NCBI RefSeq assembly: GCF_000016285.1
Contig: NC_011988.1
Span: 310,001-374,000 of the forward strand
Direction of reading: 5' to 3'
Source: Allorhizobium ampelinum S4
GTDB lineage: Bacteria; Pseudomonadota; Alphaproteobacteria; Rhizobiales; Rhizobiaceae
Length of the DNA stretch: 64,000 nucleotides
The stretch's first letter is position 1. Each line of letters starts with the position of its first letter. Positions 25,340 through 33,673 of the stretch are shown in pieces. A model generated the notes under the pieces. It saw only the letters and a list, made by a program, of their open reading frames with translations, was not told the DNA's origin and ran no database searches. The position numbers were made by a program, and so were the translations under genes.

Positions 25340-26815
25340 TTATCGCTGGACCGAGATGAAATGATCCGTTGTGAACTCTTCAACGGCCCATTTGCCATTA
25401 AAGCGTCCGAGACCGGAGTTTTTCTCTCCACCAAACATCACATGCGGATAGTCATGGATGGTGATGTCGTTGATATGGGACATTCCAGCTTCAATCTGCT
25501 GAGCAAAGGCCAATCCACGGGCCTCGTCACGGGTGAAGACGGCGCTGGAAAGGCCAAATTCGGTGTCATTGGCGAAGGCCAAAGCCTGGGCTTCATCTTG
25601 AGCGCGGATGATCGGTGCGACCGGGCCAAAGATCTCATTGCGGGCGAAGTCGGAATCGTTGGTCACATCGGCAAAGACATGTGGTGCCACCACCCGTCCC
25701 TCAATGGGGCCGGATACGCATTCGCGGAAGCCGCTGTCGCGCGCCCGCGCAATGCTTGCGGTCACGCTGCGCAGCTGGCTGTCGTTGCAAAGCGGGCCGA
25801 TCAAGGTATCCGGCTCGTTCGGATTTCCGAATTTGATCGTCTTTACCGCAGCAGTAAAAGCCTCGACGAAATTGTCATAAATCGAGGCGTCGACGATGAT
25901 GCGGTTCGTGCTCATGCAGATTTGGCCTTGATGCATGAAACGACCGATCAGGGCCGCTCCAACAGCCTTTTCCAGATCGGCATCATCGAGAACCACCAGC
26001 GGTGCATTGCCGCCAAGCTCAAGGCCGACACGCTTCAGCAGGGAGGATTCACCCGCCACCTGGGCGATATGGCGTCCGACGGGCGTGGAGCCGGTAAAGG
26101 TGAGGACGCGAGGAACCGGATGACGCGAGAAAGCGTCGCCGATGACGCTCGAGCTACCGACCACGACATTGAGCAAGCCTGCTGGCAGGCCAGCTTCCTC
26201 ATAGATCTTGGCCAAGAGAAGGCCGCCTGTGACCGGCGTGTCGTTCGACGGTTTCAAAACGACGGCGTTTCCAAGCGCAAGCGCCGGCGCGACAGAGCGG
26301 TTCGACAGATGCAGCGGAAAATTCCACGGGCTGATAACACCGACGACGCCGACGGGCTTCTTGTAAACCCGCGCTTCCTTGCCTGGCTTGTCGACCGGAA
26401 TGATATGTCCCTGGGCGGCCGCGGGCAAGGTGACGGCTTCCAGCATGCCAGCGCGCACCGCGCCCCATTCTATGCCAGCCTTGATGCGTGTACTGCCGGA
26501 TTCACGGATAATCCAGCTAATGATTTCTTCCTTGCGGGCGTCAAGAATCGAGACCGCTCTCAGAAACACCGCTGCGCGCTCGCTCGGCAATACCCGCGCC
26601 CATTCGGTTTGGGCAGCCTTGGCTGCACCGAAGGCACGATTAAGGTCGTCAAGGCTTGCCTGGGATATTTCCGCCACAACCGTATCATCGTAAGGATTGC
26701 GATCAAGGGCCGTCTTTCCCTCGGTGCCTTCCACCCAGCGACCGGCAATATACTGTCCGGAAAACCCTTCATAGGCCTGTGGTTGGAATGCGGACTGACC
26801 AATATTCTGTTGCAA
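25340..26815 (-). CDS. NAD(P)-dependent aldehyde dehydrogenase, aromatic/vanillin-type
   Basis: Start TTG 26815 is chosen because AGGAGGAGACG lies just upstream; a longer frame begins at 26872 but has no such site. The product is 491 residues. Motifs in order are SPWNFPLHLSNRSVAPALALGNAVVLKPS, FTGSTPVGRHIAQVA, the general base in LELGGNAPLVVLDDADL, the nucleophile in GQICMSTNR, and EIFGPVAPII. The GRWVEGTEGKTALDRNPYD opening and overall length resemble benzaldehyde, vanillin and salicylaldehyde dehydrogenases. It stands alone between the phosphoesterase and sugar loci, with an AT-rich upstream region containing a 9-base dyad. Substrate is inference. Confidence 0.9.
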   Translation of the reverse strand: MQQNIGQSAFQPQAYEGFSGQYIAGRWVEGTEGKTALDRNPYDDTVVAEISQASLDDLNRAFGAAKAAQTEWARVLPSERAAVFLRAVSILDARKEEIISWIIRESGSTRIKAGIEWGAVRAGMLEAVTLPAAAQGHIIPVDKPGKEARVYKKPVGVVGVISPWNFPLHLSNRSVAPALALGNAVVLKPSNDTPVTGGLLLAKIYEEAGLPAGLLNVVVGSSSVIGDAFSRHPVPRVLTFTGSTPVGRHIAQVAGESSLLKRVGLELGGNAPLVVLDDADLEKAVGAALIGRFMHQGQICMSTNRIIVDASIYDNFVEAFTAAVKTIKFGNPNEPDTLIGPLCNDSQLRSVTASIARARDSGFRECVSGPIEGRVVAPHVFADVTNDSDFARNEIFGPVAPIIRAQDEAQALAFANDTEFGLSSAVFTRDEARGLAFAQQIEAGMSHINDITIHDYPHVMFGGEKNSGLGRFNGKWAVEEFTTDHFISVQR

Positions 26816-26944
26816 GACGTCTCCTCCTCTTGCCGGTTTTACGCGCCTTCGCCACGCCAATGCCGCCAGCATAGGATGGCGGTAAACGAAGGCGGTCTAT
26901 CTCTTTGCGGCGGGAAGAATACGGCGAAAGCTTCAGTCAATCAA

Positions 26945-26982
26945 TATGAATTATTGATTTATGATAAAAATGGTAATTCATA
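26945..26982. promoter_or_regulatory. Nine-base dyad in the AT-rich region upstream of the aldehyde dehydrogenase
   Basis: TATGAATTA at 26945-26953 pairs with TAATTCATA at 26974-26982 across 20 bases. The surrounding 90 bases are strongly AT-rich compared with the window. It lies 130 bases upstream of the aldehyde dehydrogenase start, where a promoter and operator are expected. Confidence 0.35.
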
Positions 26983-27042
26983 ATTTTTATTGTATCAATA
27001 AATGAGTTTATAAGGCGCTTAAGCCAGAGGCTTTTGACGTCC

Positions 27043-28479
27043 TTAGTTTTCAAAGGCCTTCACCATCCAATCCAGGATGGCTTTGGCGTCCTTTGGTTGT
27101 GTCGTGTCGATATTCAAAACCGGAGCAAGCCCGATGGGTTCCGCACGCTGCGCGAGTTCGATAAGTTCCGGGATATAGGATGCGCCGGGATGTCCGGGAA
27201 GGCGGTTTTCAAGCCTTGATCTATAGCGCTCGCCTATCGTTTCGGCTGGGGCGTGGCACCAGAGTTCAACGATCTGTGTGATGCCAGCCATCGCGATATG
27301 CTCTTTCAGAACATCTGCTGGCTGAAATCCAAACCAGGCATCGACGATGAAGGTGGTTCCCGGTGCGGCATCGCGGATGATGGAGAAAATCGACTTATAG
27401 CTCGCGCGTCCCAGGAGGCGATTGAAGGGGCGGTCGACATCGTCAATCAATTCCAGAAAAGGGTTTTTGATCTCATCCAGGCTCAACACCTGCCAGCCGG
27501 TTTCACCGGCGATTTTATGGGAGATCGCGCTTTTGCCGGAGGCGGGTACGCCGTTTACCATGACCAGTCTCTTGCCATGGGCAGGTTTGCCAGGATGATC
27601 GGCGTTGAGGAGATCGAAGGCCGCCAGCCCGCAACCGATGACACCGGCATCGTCATCGAGGCGCGCTCCCCTGATATCCGCTTCATACCAGGTCTCGCTA
27701 CGAGGCAGAAAATTGAGGGCGGCTAACGCTGCCTTGCCCATGCCTCCACCCAGCAGAACCACGTCCGGGTCGAAGGCGGCGGAGAGCGTGTTGATGGCTG
27801 ACTTCAGAGGCGCGGCCCATGCTGTCATCACCTGCAATGCAACCTTATCTCCTGATTCCGCCAGAGCCAGGATGGCTTCAAATCGTGTTTCAGGTGCGTA
27901 GCCTGCCTCGCGGAGATGACGTTGCAGGGCGGTTCCTGAGGATTCCGTTTCAATACAGCCGCGTTGACCGCAGGGACATGGCTGGCCATGGAGATTGACG
28001 ACAAGATGGCCCAATTGGCCAGCGCATCGTCTGCCATTGACGATCCGGCCATTTTCCATGACGGCGCCGCCAATCCCGGTTCCGATGGTCAGCATGACAG
28101 AACTGTTCATGCCCCGCGCAGCACCCACGCGGGCCTCGCCAATCAGGGCCATGCTGCAATCATTTGCAACGGTCACCGGACGACCTGATGTTGCTGACAT
28201 CTCAGACTGGAGATCGCAGCCGGATAAATTCAGAAATCCACCCGATATGATCTCTCCTGTCCATCCATCGACACGGCCGGGTATTCCTATTCCAATCGCC
28301 GTGGCGCGCTCCCCATCCATCTCGTGGATCAGGCTCTTTATAAGAGTGACAGCCTTGGAGGGGTCGCGGCTGCCTGTAACCGACGTCTTACGGATGATTT
28401 CGCCTTTCGGCGAAATCTGTGCCGCACGCATGTTGGTTCCGCCGACGTCGATGCCGATAGAAAACAATGGAAGAGACAT
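27043..28479 (-). CDS. ROK-family sugar kinase fused to a P-loop kinase-like domain
   Basis: This 478-residue fusion has a ROK domain in residues 1 to about 295: GIDVGGTNMRAA at the start for phosphate binding, GIPGRVDG, TIGTGIGGAVMENGRIVNG and the zinc-type motif GQPCPCGQRGCIE. From about 308 a second domain starts with Walker A VNGVPASGKSAISHKI, followed by LSLDEIKNPFLE and TTFIVDAWFGFQPADVL, as in AAA_33/gluconate-kinase-like P-loop kinases. ATG 28479 is 15 bases after the aldolase stop, so the two are cotranscribed. One half could phosphorylate the sugar and the other its product, yielding the bisphosphate for the aldolase. ROK repressor function is unlikely because there is no HTH. Confidence 0.87.
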   Translation of the reverse strand: MSLPLFSIGIDVGGTNMRAAQISPKGEIIRKTSVTGSRDPSKAVTLIKSLIHEMDGERATAIGIGIPGRVDGWTGEIISGGFLNLSGCDLQSEMSATSGRPVTVANDCSMALIGEARVGAARGMNSSVMLTIGTGIGGAVMENGRIVNGRRCAGQLGHLVVNLHGQPCPCGQRGCIETESSGTALQRHLREAGYAPETRFEAILALAESGDKVALQVMTAWAAPLKSAINTLSAAFDPDVVLLGGGMGKAALAALNFLPRSETWYEADIRGARLDDDAGVIGCGLAAFDLLNADHPGKPAHGKRLVMVNGVPASGKSAISHKIAGETGWQVLSLDEIKNPFLELIDDVDRPFNRLLGRASYKSIFSIIRDAAPGTTFIVDAWFGFQPADVLKEHIAMAGITQIVELWCHAPAETIGERYRSRLENRLPGHPGASYIPELIELAQRAEPIGLAPVLNIDTTQPKDAKAILDWMVKAFEN

Positions 28480-28493
28480 GACATCCGCCGATC

Positions 28494-29408
28494 TTACGCC
28501 GCAACTCTCTGCTTGTTGCGATAGCGCCCGATAATGTCTTGAATATCATGCAATCGGGACACGGCAATTGTCGAAAGCTTCTCTTTCGAGATATTTCGGT
28601 CGAGGTCGATGCAGTCTTTCCAAAGGGAGCGGCCAGCGATGACGCCGGAGGCCCCGTTCTTCATGGCCGCCTCGACCTGGAGAAGGAAGGTTTCATGGTC
28701 GACGCCAGCCGAAAGAACGGCCCAAGGGACGTCACCGGCTACTTTCGTGACCTCGGCGCAGGCTTTTTCGGAGCCGGGATAAGGAATTTTCAGAACTTTG
28801 GACCCCAGCTCCAGGCAGGCGCGTGAGCCTTCGACAATAAGTTGCGGAATCTTCGCCTGATAGTCCTCGCGGCTTTCGCCTTCAAGCTGGTAGGTCAGGA
28901 ATTCGACGACCAGAAGAAAGTCCTCGCGGGCGAAATCCTCTATGGTCCTCTTCAGGGTTTCAAGGTTTGCAACATTGGCCGCCGGAGTATCCATCCGCAG
29001 ATAGACCATGATTTTGCCGCCGGTGGCACCAAGAGCGCGAACGCGCCGCGCATCGACGCCTTCCACCATCTTGGAAATGCGGTAGCCTTCGGGTGAGGTG
29101 TCCCATCCGGAGGCATCGATACCGATCAGAAGTGCGGTATCCCTTGGAAGAATATCATTGTCGATCAGCCCGGGTACGGCGCAGACCGGATCAACGAGCA
29201 CGCAGCCGGCATGAGAGGCCAGATAGCGTGCAATATCGGCCTTGGTTTCACCAAGAATATCATTGCCGATTTTCGCTTGTTCTTCCGGGGTCGCGGCAAG
29301 AATGGATCGCATGCCGCCGCGCTGATCACATGCAATGACCATCATGGAGCCGCTGCCATTGCAAATCTGATGGTATCCGCGTCGTTCTGCCGTTGTCATC
29401 ACTGTCAT
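28494..29408 (-). CDS. LacD/DeoC-type class I aldolase (tagatose-1,6-bisphosphate aldolase-like)
   Basis: ATG 29408 is chosen because GGAG lies seven bases upstream; GTG 29414 is the alternative. The product of 304 residues is a TIM-barrel aldolase with MMVIACDQRGGMRSIL near the start, LLIGIDASGWDT, KIMVYLRMDT and the Schiff-base Lys in SKVLKIPYPGSEKA. The late PWAVLSAGVDHETFLLQVEAAMKNGASGVIAGRSLWKD matches the phosphate-binding end of the barrel. Family members cleave ketose bisphosphates or sulfofructose phosphate. It is cotranscribed with the ROK fusion kinase and divergent from the SorC regulator. The exact sugar is unknown. Confidence 0.86.
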   Translation of the reverse strand: MTVMTTAERRGYHQICNGSGSMMVIACDQRGGMRSILAATPEEQAKIGNDILGETKADIARYLASHAGCVLVDPVCAVPGLIDNDILPRDTALLIGIDASGWDTSPEGYRISKMVEGVDARRVRALGATGGKIMVYLRMDTPAANVANLETLKRTIEDFAREDFLLVVEFLTYQLEGESREDYQAKIPQLIVEGSRACLELGSKVLKIPYPGSEKACAEVTKVAGDVPWAVLSAGVDHETFLLQVEAAMKNGASGVIAGRSLWKDCIDLDRNISKEKLSTIAVSRLHDIQDIIGRYRNKQRVAA

Positions 29409-29500
29409 ATGCACACTCCGAAAGAAATTGCAGGCAAAAGCGGACAGCGCAAAGCTGGAGCCATGCGGAAGCCCTCCTGCGTCAGGTGATTTAAGGATGC

Positions 29501-29551
29501 CTTGGAAGCCAAAGGGCCTGGGAAGTCACAAGCCCTTGGAAGTCACAGGGA
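29501..29551 (+). repeat. Three tandem 17-base repeats upstream of the SorC-type gene
   Basis: CTTGGAAG, CTGGGAAG and CTTGGAAG begin at 29501, 29518 and 29535, exactly 17 bases apart; the second and third copies continue with TCACA. The array lies in the 269-base region between the divergent aldolase and regulator genes, the natural place for an operator bound by an oligomeric regulator. Confidence 0.6.
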
Positions 29552-29677
29552 ACAGCGCCGAGTTGCATTGAGTCTGCGACCGTTTCAGTGTAGCCTTCCC
29601 GCTTCGTGTAACACATTTCAGAAAGGAATTGCAAGCTGCTTCCGCAAACTTCACAGGATACGGCGTCCCGCGCGACA

Positions 29678-30625
29678 TTGCATATGGTCGCAAAGCTGCA
29701 TTACGAAGCTGAGATGTCTCAGGTTGAGATCGCTCGCAAGCTTGGAATCTCGACCGCGACCGTCTCTCGTTTGCTTCAACGGGCCAGGGTACTTGGGATC
29801 GTCAAGATCGAGGTGCTTGACCTTGTCTCGCCTGCCGGTCTGACGCAGGAACTGATCGAAGCGCTGTCCCTGAAGAGGGCGGCGGTGATCGATACGCCAT
29901 CGACAGGTATTCTGGGCGCGCTGGCAAAGCCGTTGGGCGATTTGCTCAAGGAAGAAGGTCTGGCCGCCGGATCGGTCATCGGTATCGGTTGGGGTCGTGC
30001 CATACGTGAGGTTATTGCCGCAGGCTTGCCGCGTATTCCTGGCATTATCGCCGTTGCGTTGAACGGTGGTCTCCAGCAATCAGCGCCGCATTTCCAGATT
30101 AGCGAATTTGTCCGCCAGGCCGCCGATCAGTTGGGTGGCAGCGCCCATTTTCTACATGCGCCTTATCTTTCCTCCGCCGAATTGAAGGATGCCTTTCTTG
30201 CTGATTCATTCGTGCAGGAAACAACGAAGCTTTGGGATCGCCTGGATTGCGCGATTGTCGGCATAGGGCTGCCGCATGCTATCAATCCGCCCGAGGCGAG
30301 TGCCGCGACAGTGAATGAGCGCGCCATTGGAGGCGCGGTTGGTGACGTCATCAGGCACTATGTCGATATCAACGGCAAGCTTTTGTCCTGGGATGGGGAA
30401 GAGCGAATGATTGCGGCATCCAGCCAGCAGCTTTGCAAAGCCAAACTGTCTATCGGTGTGGCCGCGACCGTTGAAAAAGCGGCTGGAATCATCGGCGCTG
30501 TTCGCTCCGGAATGATCAATTCCCTGGTCACCGACGCCAATACCTGCATCGCAATTCTCAATCTTCTCCAGCAAGATGCGCCTTCCCAGGGGGCGGAAAA
30601 ACAAACGAAAGCGAAAAAGAAATAA
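29678..30625 (+). CDS. SorC/DeoR-type sugar-binding transcriptional regulator
   Basis: This protein of about 315 residues has an N-terminal helix-turn-helix (MSQVEIARKLGISTATVSRLLQRARVLGIVKIEV) and a SorC sugar-phosphate-binding domain from about residue 55, with GSVIGIGWGRAIREV, GLQQSAPHFQISEFVRQAADQL, DCAIVGIGLP and the C-terminal GVAATVEKAAGIIGAVRSGMINSLVTD. These regulators bind phosphorylated sugars and control adjacent transport and kinase genes. The start is uncertain: TTG 29678 and ATG 29684 are possible, neither with a strong ribosome site, and the frame is closed upstream by a TAA. It precedes the ABC operon by 111 bases and is divergent from the aldolase/kinase genes. Confidence 0.9.
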   Translation: MHMVAKLHYEAEMSQVEIARKLGISTATVSRLLQRARVLGIVKIEVLDLVSPAGLTQELIEALSLKRAAVIDTPSTGILGALAKPLGDLLKEEGLAAGSVIGIGWGRAIREVIAAGLPRIPGIIAVALNGGLQQSAPHFQISEFVRQAADQLGGSAHFLHAPYLSSAELKDAFLADSFVQETTKLWDRLDCAIVGIGLPHAINPPEASAATVNERAIGGAVGDVIRHYVDINGKLLSWDGEERMIAASSQQLCKAKLSIGVAATVEKAAGIIGAVRSGMINSLVTDANTCIAILNLLQQDAPSQGAEKQTKAKKK

Positions 30626-30643
30626 GTTTCTGAAAAAAATTTC

Positions 30644-30702
30644 TTGACGGCAGGCTGAAAACGGCGTGATGATGCTGTCGTGAATTGAATGCTTAATTCA
30701 CG
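30644..30702 (+). promoter_or_regulatory. Candidate promoter and dyad upstream of the sugar ABC operon
   Basis: TTGACG at 30644-30649 could be a -35 element. Downstream, CGTGAATT at 30679-30686 and AATTCACG at 30695-30702 form a perfect 8-base dyad with an 8-base spacer, ending 34 bases before the binding-protein ATG. The position fits a repressor site for the SorC protein, although it does not resemble the 17-base repeats upstream of that gene. Confidence 0.45.
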
Positions 30703-30736
30703 GGAGATGACTGTTTCGATTTGGGAGGAGAGAAAC

Positions 30737-31726
30737 ATGGAACGTCGGCGTTTTCTTCAATCTGCGACCGCGCTTGCCTTGTCCGCACCGGCTGTTCTGG
30801 CGGTTACGCGTGCTCAGGCCGAAAATAAAAAATTCAGAATTGCGCTGATTCCGGGTCTGACGACCGATGCGTTTTATATCACGATGCATAAGGGCGCAGA
30901 AGCAGCAGCAGCTGCCATTGGCGCACAGATTATTTTTCAAGGCGCTCCAGATTTCAACCCTGTTACACAGGTCCCGGTTCTTGATGCGGTCATTGCGAAA
31001 AAGCCGGATGCCATTCTCATCGCACCCACCGATACCACCCAGCTGGTGCAGCCGTTGAAAAAGGCCGCGGATGCGGGCATTCCAATGATCACGGTCGATA
31101 CATTCATCGGGACAGGTGACTATCAAACGGGTGCAGGGGACGGGGACTTTCCGTTGTCCTATATCGCATCGGACAATGTTCTGGGCGGCGAAATTGCAGC
31201 GCGCTCTCTGGCGTTGGCCATTGGTGACAAAGGCAAGGTCTATGTCTCCAACGTTAAGCCAGGAGTTTCGACAACGGACCAGCGAGAGCAAGGGTTCAAA
31301 TCCGAGATGGCCAAACATCCCGGCATTACGGTTCTCGAAACGCAATTCAATGACAATGACGCCAACAAGGCCGCATCTCAACTCCAGGCGGTCTACGCCC
31401 GCAATCCAGATTTGGCCGGGGTATTTGGTGCCAATCTGTTTTCCGGGCTTGGATCGGCGAACGGTGTCCAGCAGGCTGGCCAATCCGGTACAATCAAGGT
31501 TGTGGCTTTCGATGCGCCAGGGTCAGTGGTGGATAATCTGAAATCCGGCCTTATCGATTTTGCAATCGCCCAGCATCCTGCGGAAATCGGCTATTACGGG
31601 GTGATCTCCGCCTATGCGCACCTGACCGGGCAGTCCATCCCAACCAAGATTGGGACTGGCTTTACTGTCATCAACAAAAGCAACGTGACTGATCCAGCCG
31701 TCGCTCGGTTCATCTACGCTGAATAG
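30737..31726 (+). CDS. Sugar ABC transporter substrate-binding protein, ribose/galactose type
   Basis: This 329-residue type I periplasmic binding protein starts at ATG 30737 behind GGGAGGAGAG. The leader MERRRFLQSATALALSAPAVLA carries a twin-arginine-like RRRFLQ, so Tat export is likely. Sugar-binding motifs include KKPDAILIAPTDTTQLVQPLKKAADAGIPMITVD, YIASDNVLGGEIAAR, DQREQGFKSEM and IKVVAFDAPGSVVDNLKSGLIDFAIAQHP. It would deliver the sugar to the following permease and ATPase. The ligand cannot be read; the aldolase, kinase and xylulose-reductase-like SDR in the same locus point to a rare ketose or polyol. Confidence 0.93.
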   Translation: MERRRFLQSATALALSAPAVLAVTRAQAENKKFRIALIPGLTTDAFYITMHKGAEAAAAAIGAQIIFQGAPDFNPVTQVPVLDAVIAKKPDAILIAPTDTTQLVQPLKKAADAGIPMITVDTFIGTGDYQTGAGDGDFPLSYIASDNVLGGEIAARSLALAIGDKGKVYVSNVKPGVSTTDQREQGFKSEMAKHPGITVLETQFNDNDANKAASQLQAVYARNPDLAGVFGANLFSGLGSANGVQQAGQSGTIKVVAFDAPGSVVDNLKSGLIDFAIAQHPAEIGYYGVISAYAHLTGQSIPTKIGTGFTVINKSNVTDPAVARFIYAE

Positions 31727-31829
31727 ACCTCCACGGCCTCGTTAAAACGTCAGCCAAGGCTGATCGGACGCCAGGATAAGGCTTCCGAGTCCCTTCATTG
31801 ACAGCTGACCAGAACTCAGGATGGAATTC

Positions 31830-32894
31830 ATGCTGGAAAACCAGACCATGGCGCCCGAGAACACCCACGCCGTCGCACCTCAGGCAGACCATGCCGACGT
31901 CACCAAGACGATCGTGCAGCGCATTGCTCAGTTGCGGGCGTGGGTCTTTCTGGCCGCACTCATTGTGATCTTCGAGATTTGGGCGCAGACAGATTTTGGA
32001 GGGACGTTCGTTGGTTCACCCTTCAATTGGCAATCGGTTGCGGTCTTTGCCGTTGCGCCCCTTCTGTTGGCAATCGGCCAGACCTTCGTCATCATCTCTG
32101 GCGGCATCGATCTTTCCGCAGGTTTCATCATGGGGCTTGCGGCGGTTGTCGCTGCCCACGCCACCAATTATTTCGGGGTTTTCATGCCTTTGCCGGCTGC
32201 CATGGTATGCGGCATCCTCGTCGCCATCCTTGCAGCGACAATTCCAGGCATCATCAACGGGCTGCTGATCTCCAGGCTGAACGTACCCCCTTTTATCGGC
32301 ACGCTCGGCATGTTTGGCGTTGCCCGAGGAGCGGCTTTCCTTCTTGCCGGAGGAACAACGGTACCCGTCAAAAACTCCTATTTCGCAGCGCTTGGGAATG
32401 GACGGATAGAAGGTATCCCTTATCTCGTTCTGGTGACCGCCGTTTTCGTGCTGTTTATGCATTACATTCTCAGCCAGACACGGTTTGGGCAGCATAATTA
32501 TGCGATTGGCGCCAATGCCCAGGCCTCACGCCGGGCAGGCATCGATATCAAAGGCCATATTTTGCGGCTTTATATCCTGTCCTCTGTCTGCGCGGGTCTT
32601 GGCGGCGCATTATACGCCGCGCGTTTCACGGCAGGCGCTGCCCAGGCCGGGGAACCCTTGCTTCTCGACAGCGTAGCGGCCGTGGTGATTGGCGGTGCCA
32701 GCCTGTTTGGCGGCTCGGGAACAATCATCGGAACGGTGGCGGGAGCCCTGGTCATCGCGGTCATCCAGTATGGCCTGGTGTTCATGAATGTTGAGCCATT
32801 CTGGCAATTCATTGCCGTTGGCGTCGTCATCATCATTTCCGTTCTTATCGATCAGGCGCAACGCCGCTTCAGTGGAGTCAAACATGCTGAGTAA
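31830..32894 (+). CDS. Sugar ABC transporter permease, RbsC-like
   Basis: This inner-membrane permease has about 354 residues when started at ATG 31830, which has AGGA eight bases upstream; ATG 31821 is the alternative. It has about ten hydrophobic segments, with the conserved family runs TFVIISGGIDLSAGFIMGLAAV, IIPGIINGLLISRL-type sequence, FIGTLGMFGVARGAAFLLAGG, RFGQHNYAIGANAQASRRAGI and GGASLFGGSGTIIGTVAGAL. The stop overlaps the ATPase start by eleven bases, so translation is coupled. It works with the single-domain ATPase encoded next. Confidence 0.92.
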   Translation: MLENQTMAPENTHAVAPQADHADVTKTIVQRIAQLRAWVFLAALIVIFEIWAQTDFGGTFVGSPFNWQSVAVFAVAPLLLAIGQTFVIISGGIDLSAGFIMGLAAVVAAHATNYFGVFMPLPAAMVCGILVAILAATIPGIINGLLISRLNVPPFIGTLGMFGVARGAAFLLAGGTTVPVKNSYFAALGNGRIEGIPYLVLVTAVFVLFMHYILSQTRFGQHNYAIGANAQASRRAGIDIKGHILRLYILSSVCAGLGGALYAARFTAGAAQAGEPLLLDSVAAVVIGGASLFGGSGTIIGTVAGALVIAVIQYGLVFMNVEPFWQFIAVGVVIIISVLIDQAQRRFSGVKHAE

Positions 32895-33633
32895 TGTCGC
32901 CCCCCTTCTCGAAGTTCGTAATTTTTCCCGGTATTTCGGCGCTGTGAAAGCCCTTGATAATTGCTCGCTGACGGTCGGTGCCGGTGAAGTCGTGGCCTTG
33001 GCCGGCGACAATGGCGCCGGAAAGACCACCATGATCAAGGCGATCTCCGGGGTCTATTCGCCCACTTCGGGTGAAATTCTGATCGATGGCTCCCCGGTTG
33101 CCTTTTCCTCGCCGCAGGATGCCCGGGAAAAGGGGATCGAGACCATTTACCAGGACCTGGCTCTCGCCGATAATCTGTCCATTGGCGCCAATATTTTTCT
33201 TGGCCGTGAGCCAATGAAACGCGCTTTTGGTTTTATTCCAGTCCTTGACCGCAAGGCGATGGCCAAGGCCGCAGCCGATACGATGGCTCTCCTGGACTTC
33301 CATGTGAAGCGACTGGATGCCCCGGTCAGCAATTTTTCGGGCGGACAGCGCCAGGCGGTGGCAATCGGTCGGGCCGTTTACTGGAATGCCAAGATCCTGA
33401 TCATGGACGAACCGACAGCAGCGCTGGGCGTGCCGGAGCAGCGTAAGGTTGTTGCGCTGATCAAATCGCTGAAAGCCCAAGGTCGGGGCGTTATTTTCAT
33501 CTCCCATAATTTGCAGGACATATTCGCGGTATCGGACCGTATCGTTGTCCTGAGACGGGGTGTTGTCGCGGGAACGCGCAATATTGCCGATACCAACCAC
33601 GACGAAGTCGTCAAGCTGATGATTGGTGGGTAA
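32884..33633 (+). CDS. Sugar ABC transporter ATP-binding protein, single-domain (FrcA-like)
   Basis: This 249-residue ATPase has Walker A GDNGAGKTT near residue 40, signature SGGQRQAVAIGRA, Walker B ILIMDEPTAALG and the switch His in IFISHNL. RbsA-type importers usually have two fused ATPase domains; this one has a single domain, as in the fructose importer of rhizobia, and would act as a homodimer. The start at 32884 lies inside the permease gene. The SDR gene follows after 40 bases and probably belongs to the operon. Confidence 0.92.
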   Translation: MLSNVAPLLEVRNFSRYFGAVKALDNCSLTVGAGEVVALAGDNGAGKTTMIKAISGVYSPTSGEILIDGSPVAFSSPQDAREKGIETIYQDLALADNLSIGANIFLGREPMKRAFGFIPVLDRKAMAKAAADTMALLDFHVKRLDAPVSNFSGGQRQAVAIGRAVYWNAKILIMDEPTAALGVPEQRKVVALIKSLKAQGRGVIFISHNLQDIFAVSDRIVVLRRGVVAGTRNIADTNHDEVVKLMIGG

Positions 33634-33673
33634 TCCTAGAAGTCAGCAAGCAAATCAACGCGGGATTATACTC

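Noticed and set aside
25277..26983. Long plus-strand frame of 568 codons opposite the aldehyde dehydrogenase gene
   Set aside because: The minus strand encodes a complete dehydrogenase with all catalytic motifs; the opposite frame has no family motif and extends only because of high-GC codon bias.
29501..29551. CRISPR-like array
   Set aside because: There are only three short units at a 17-base period without distinct spacers, and no cas genes are present.
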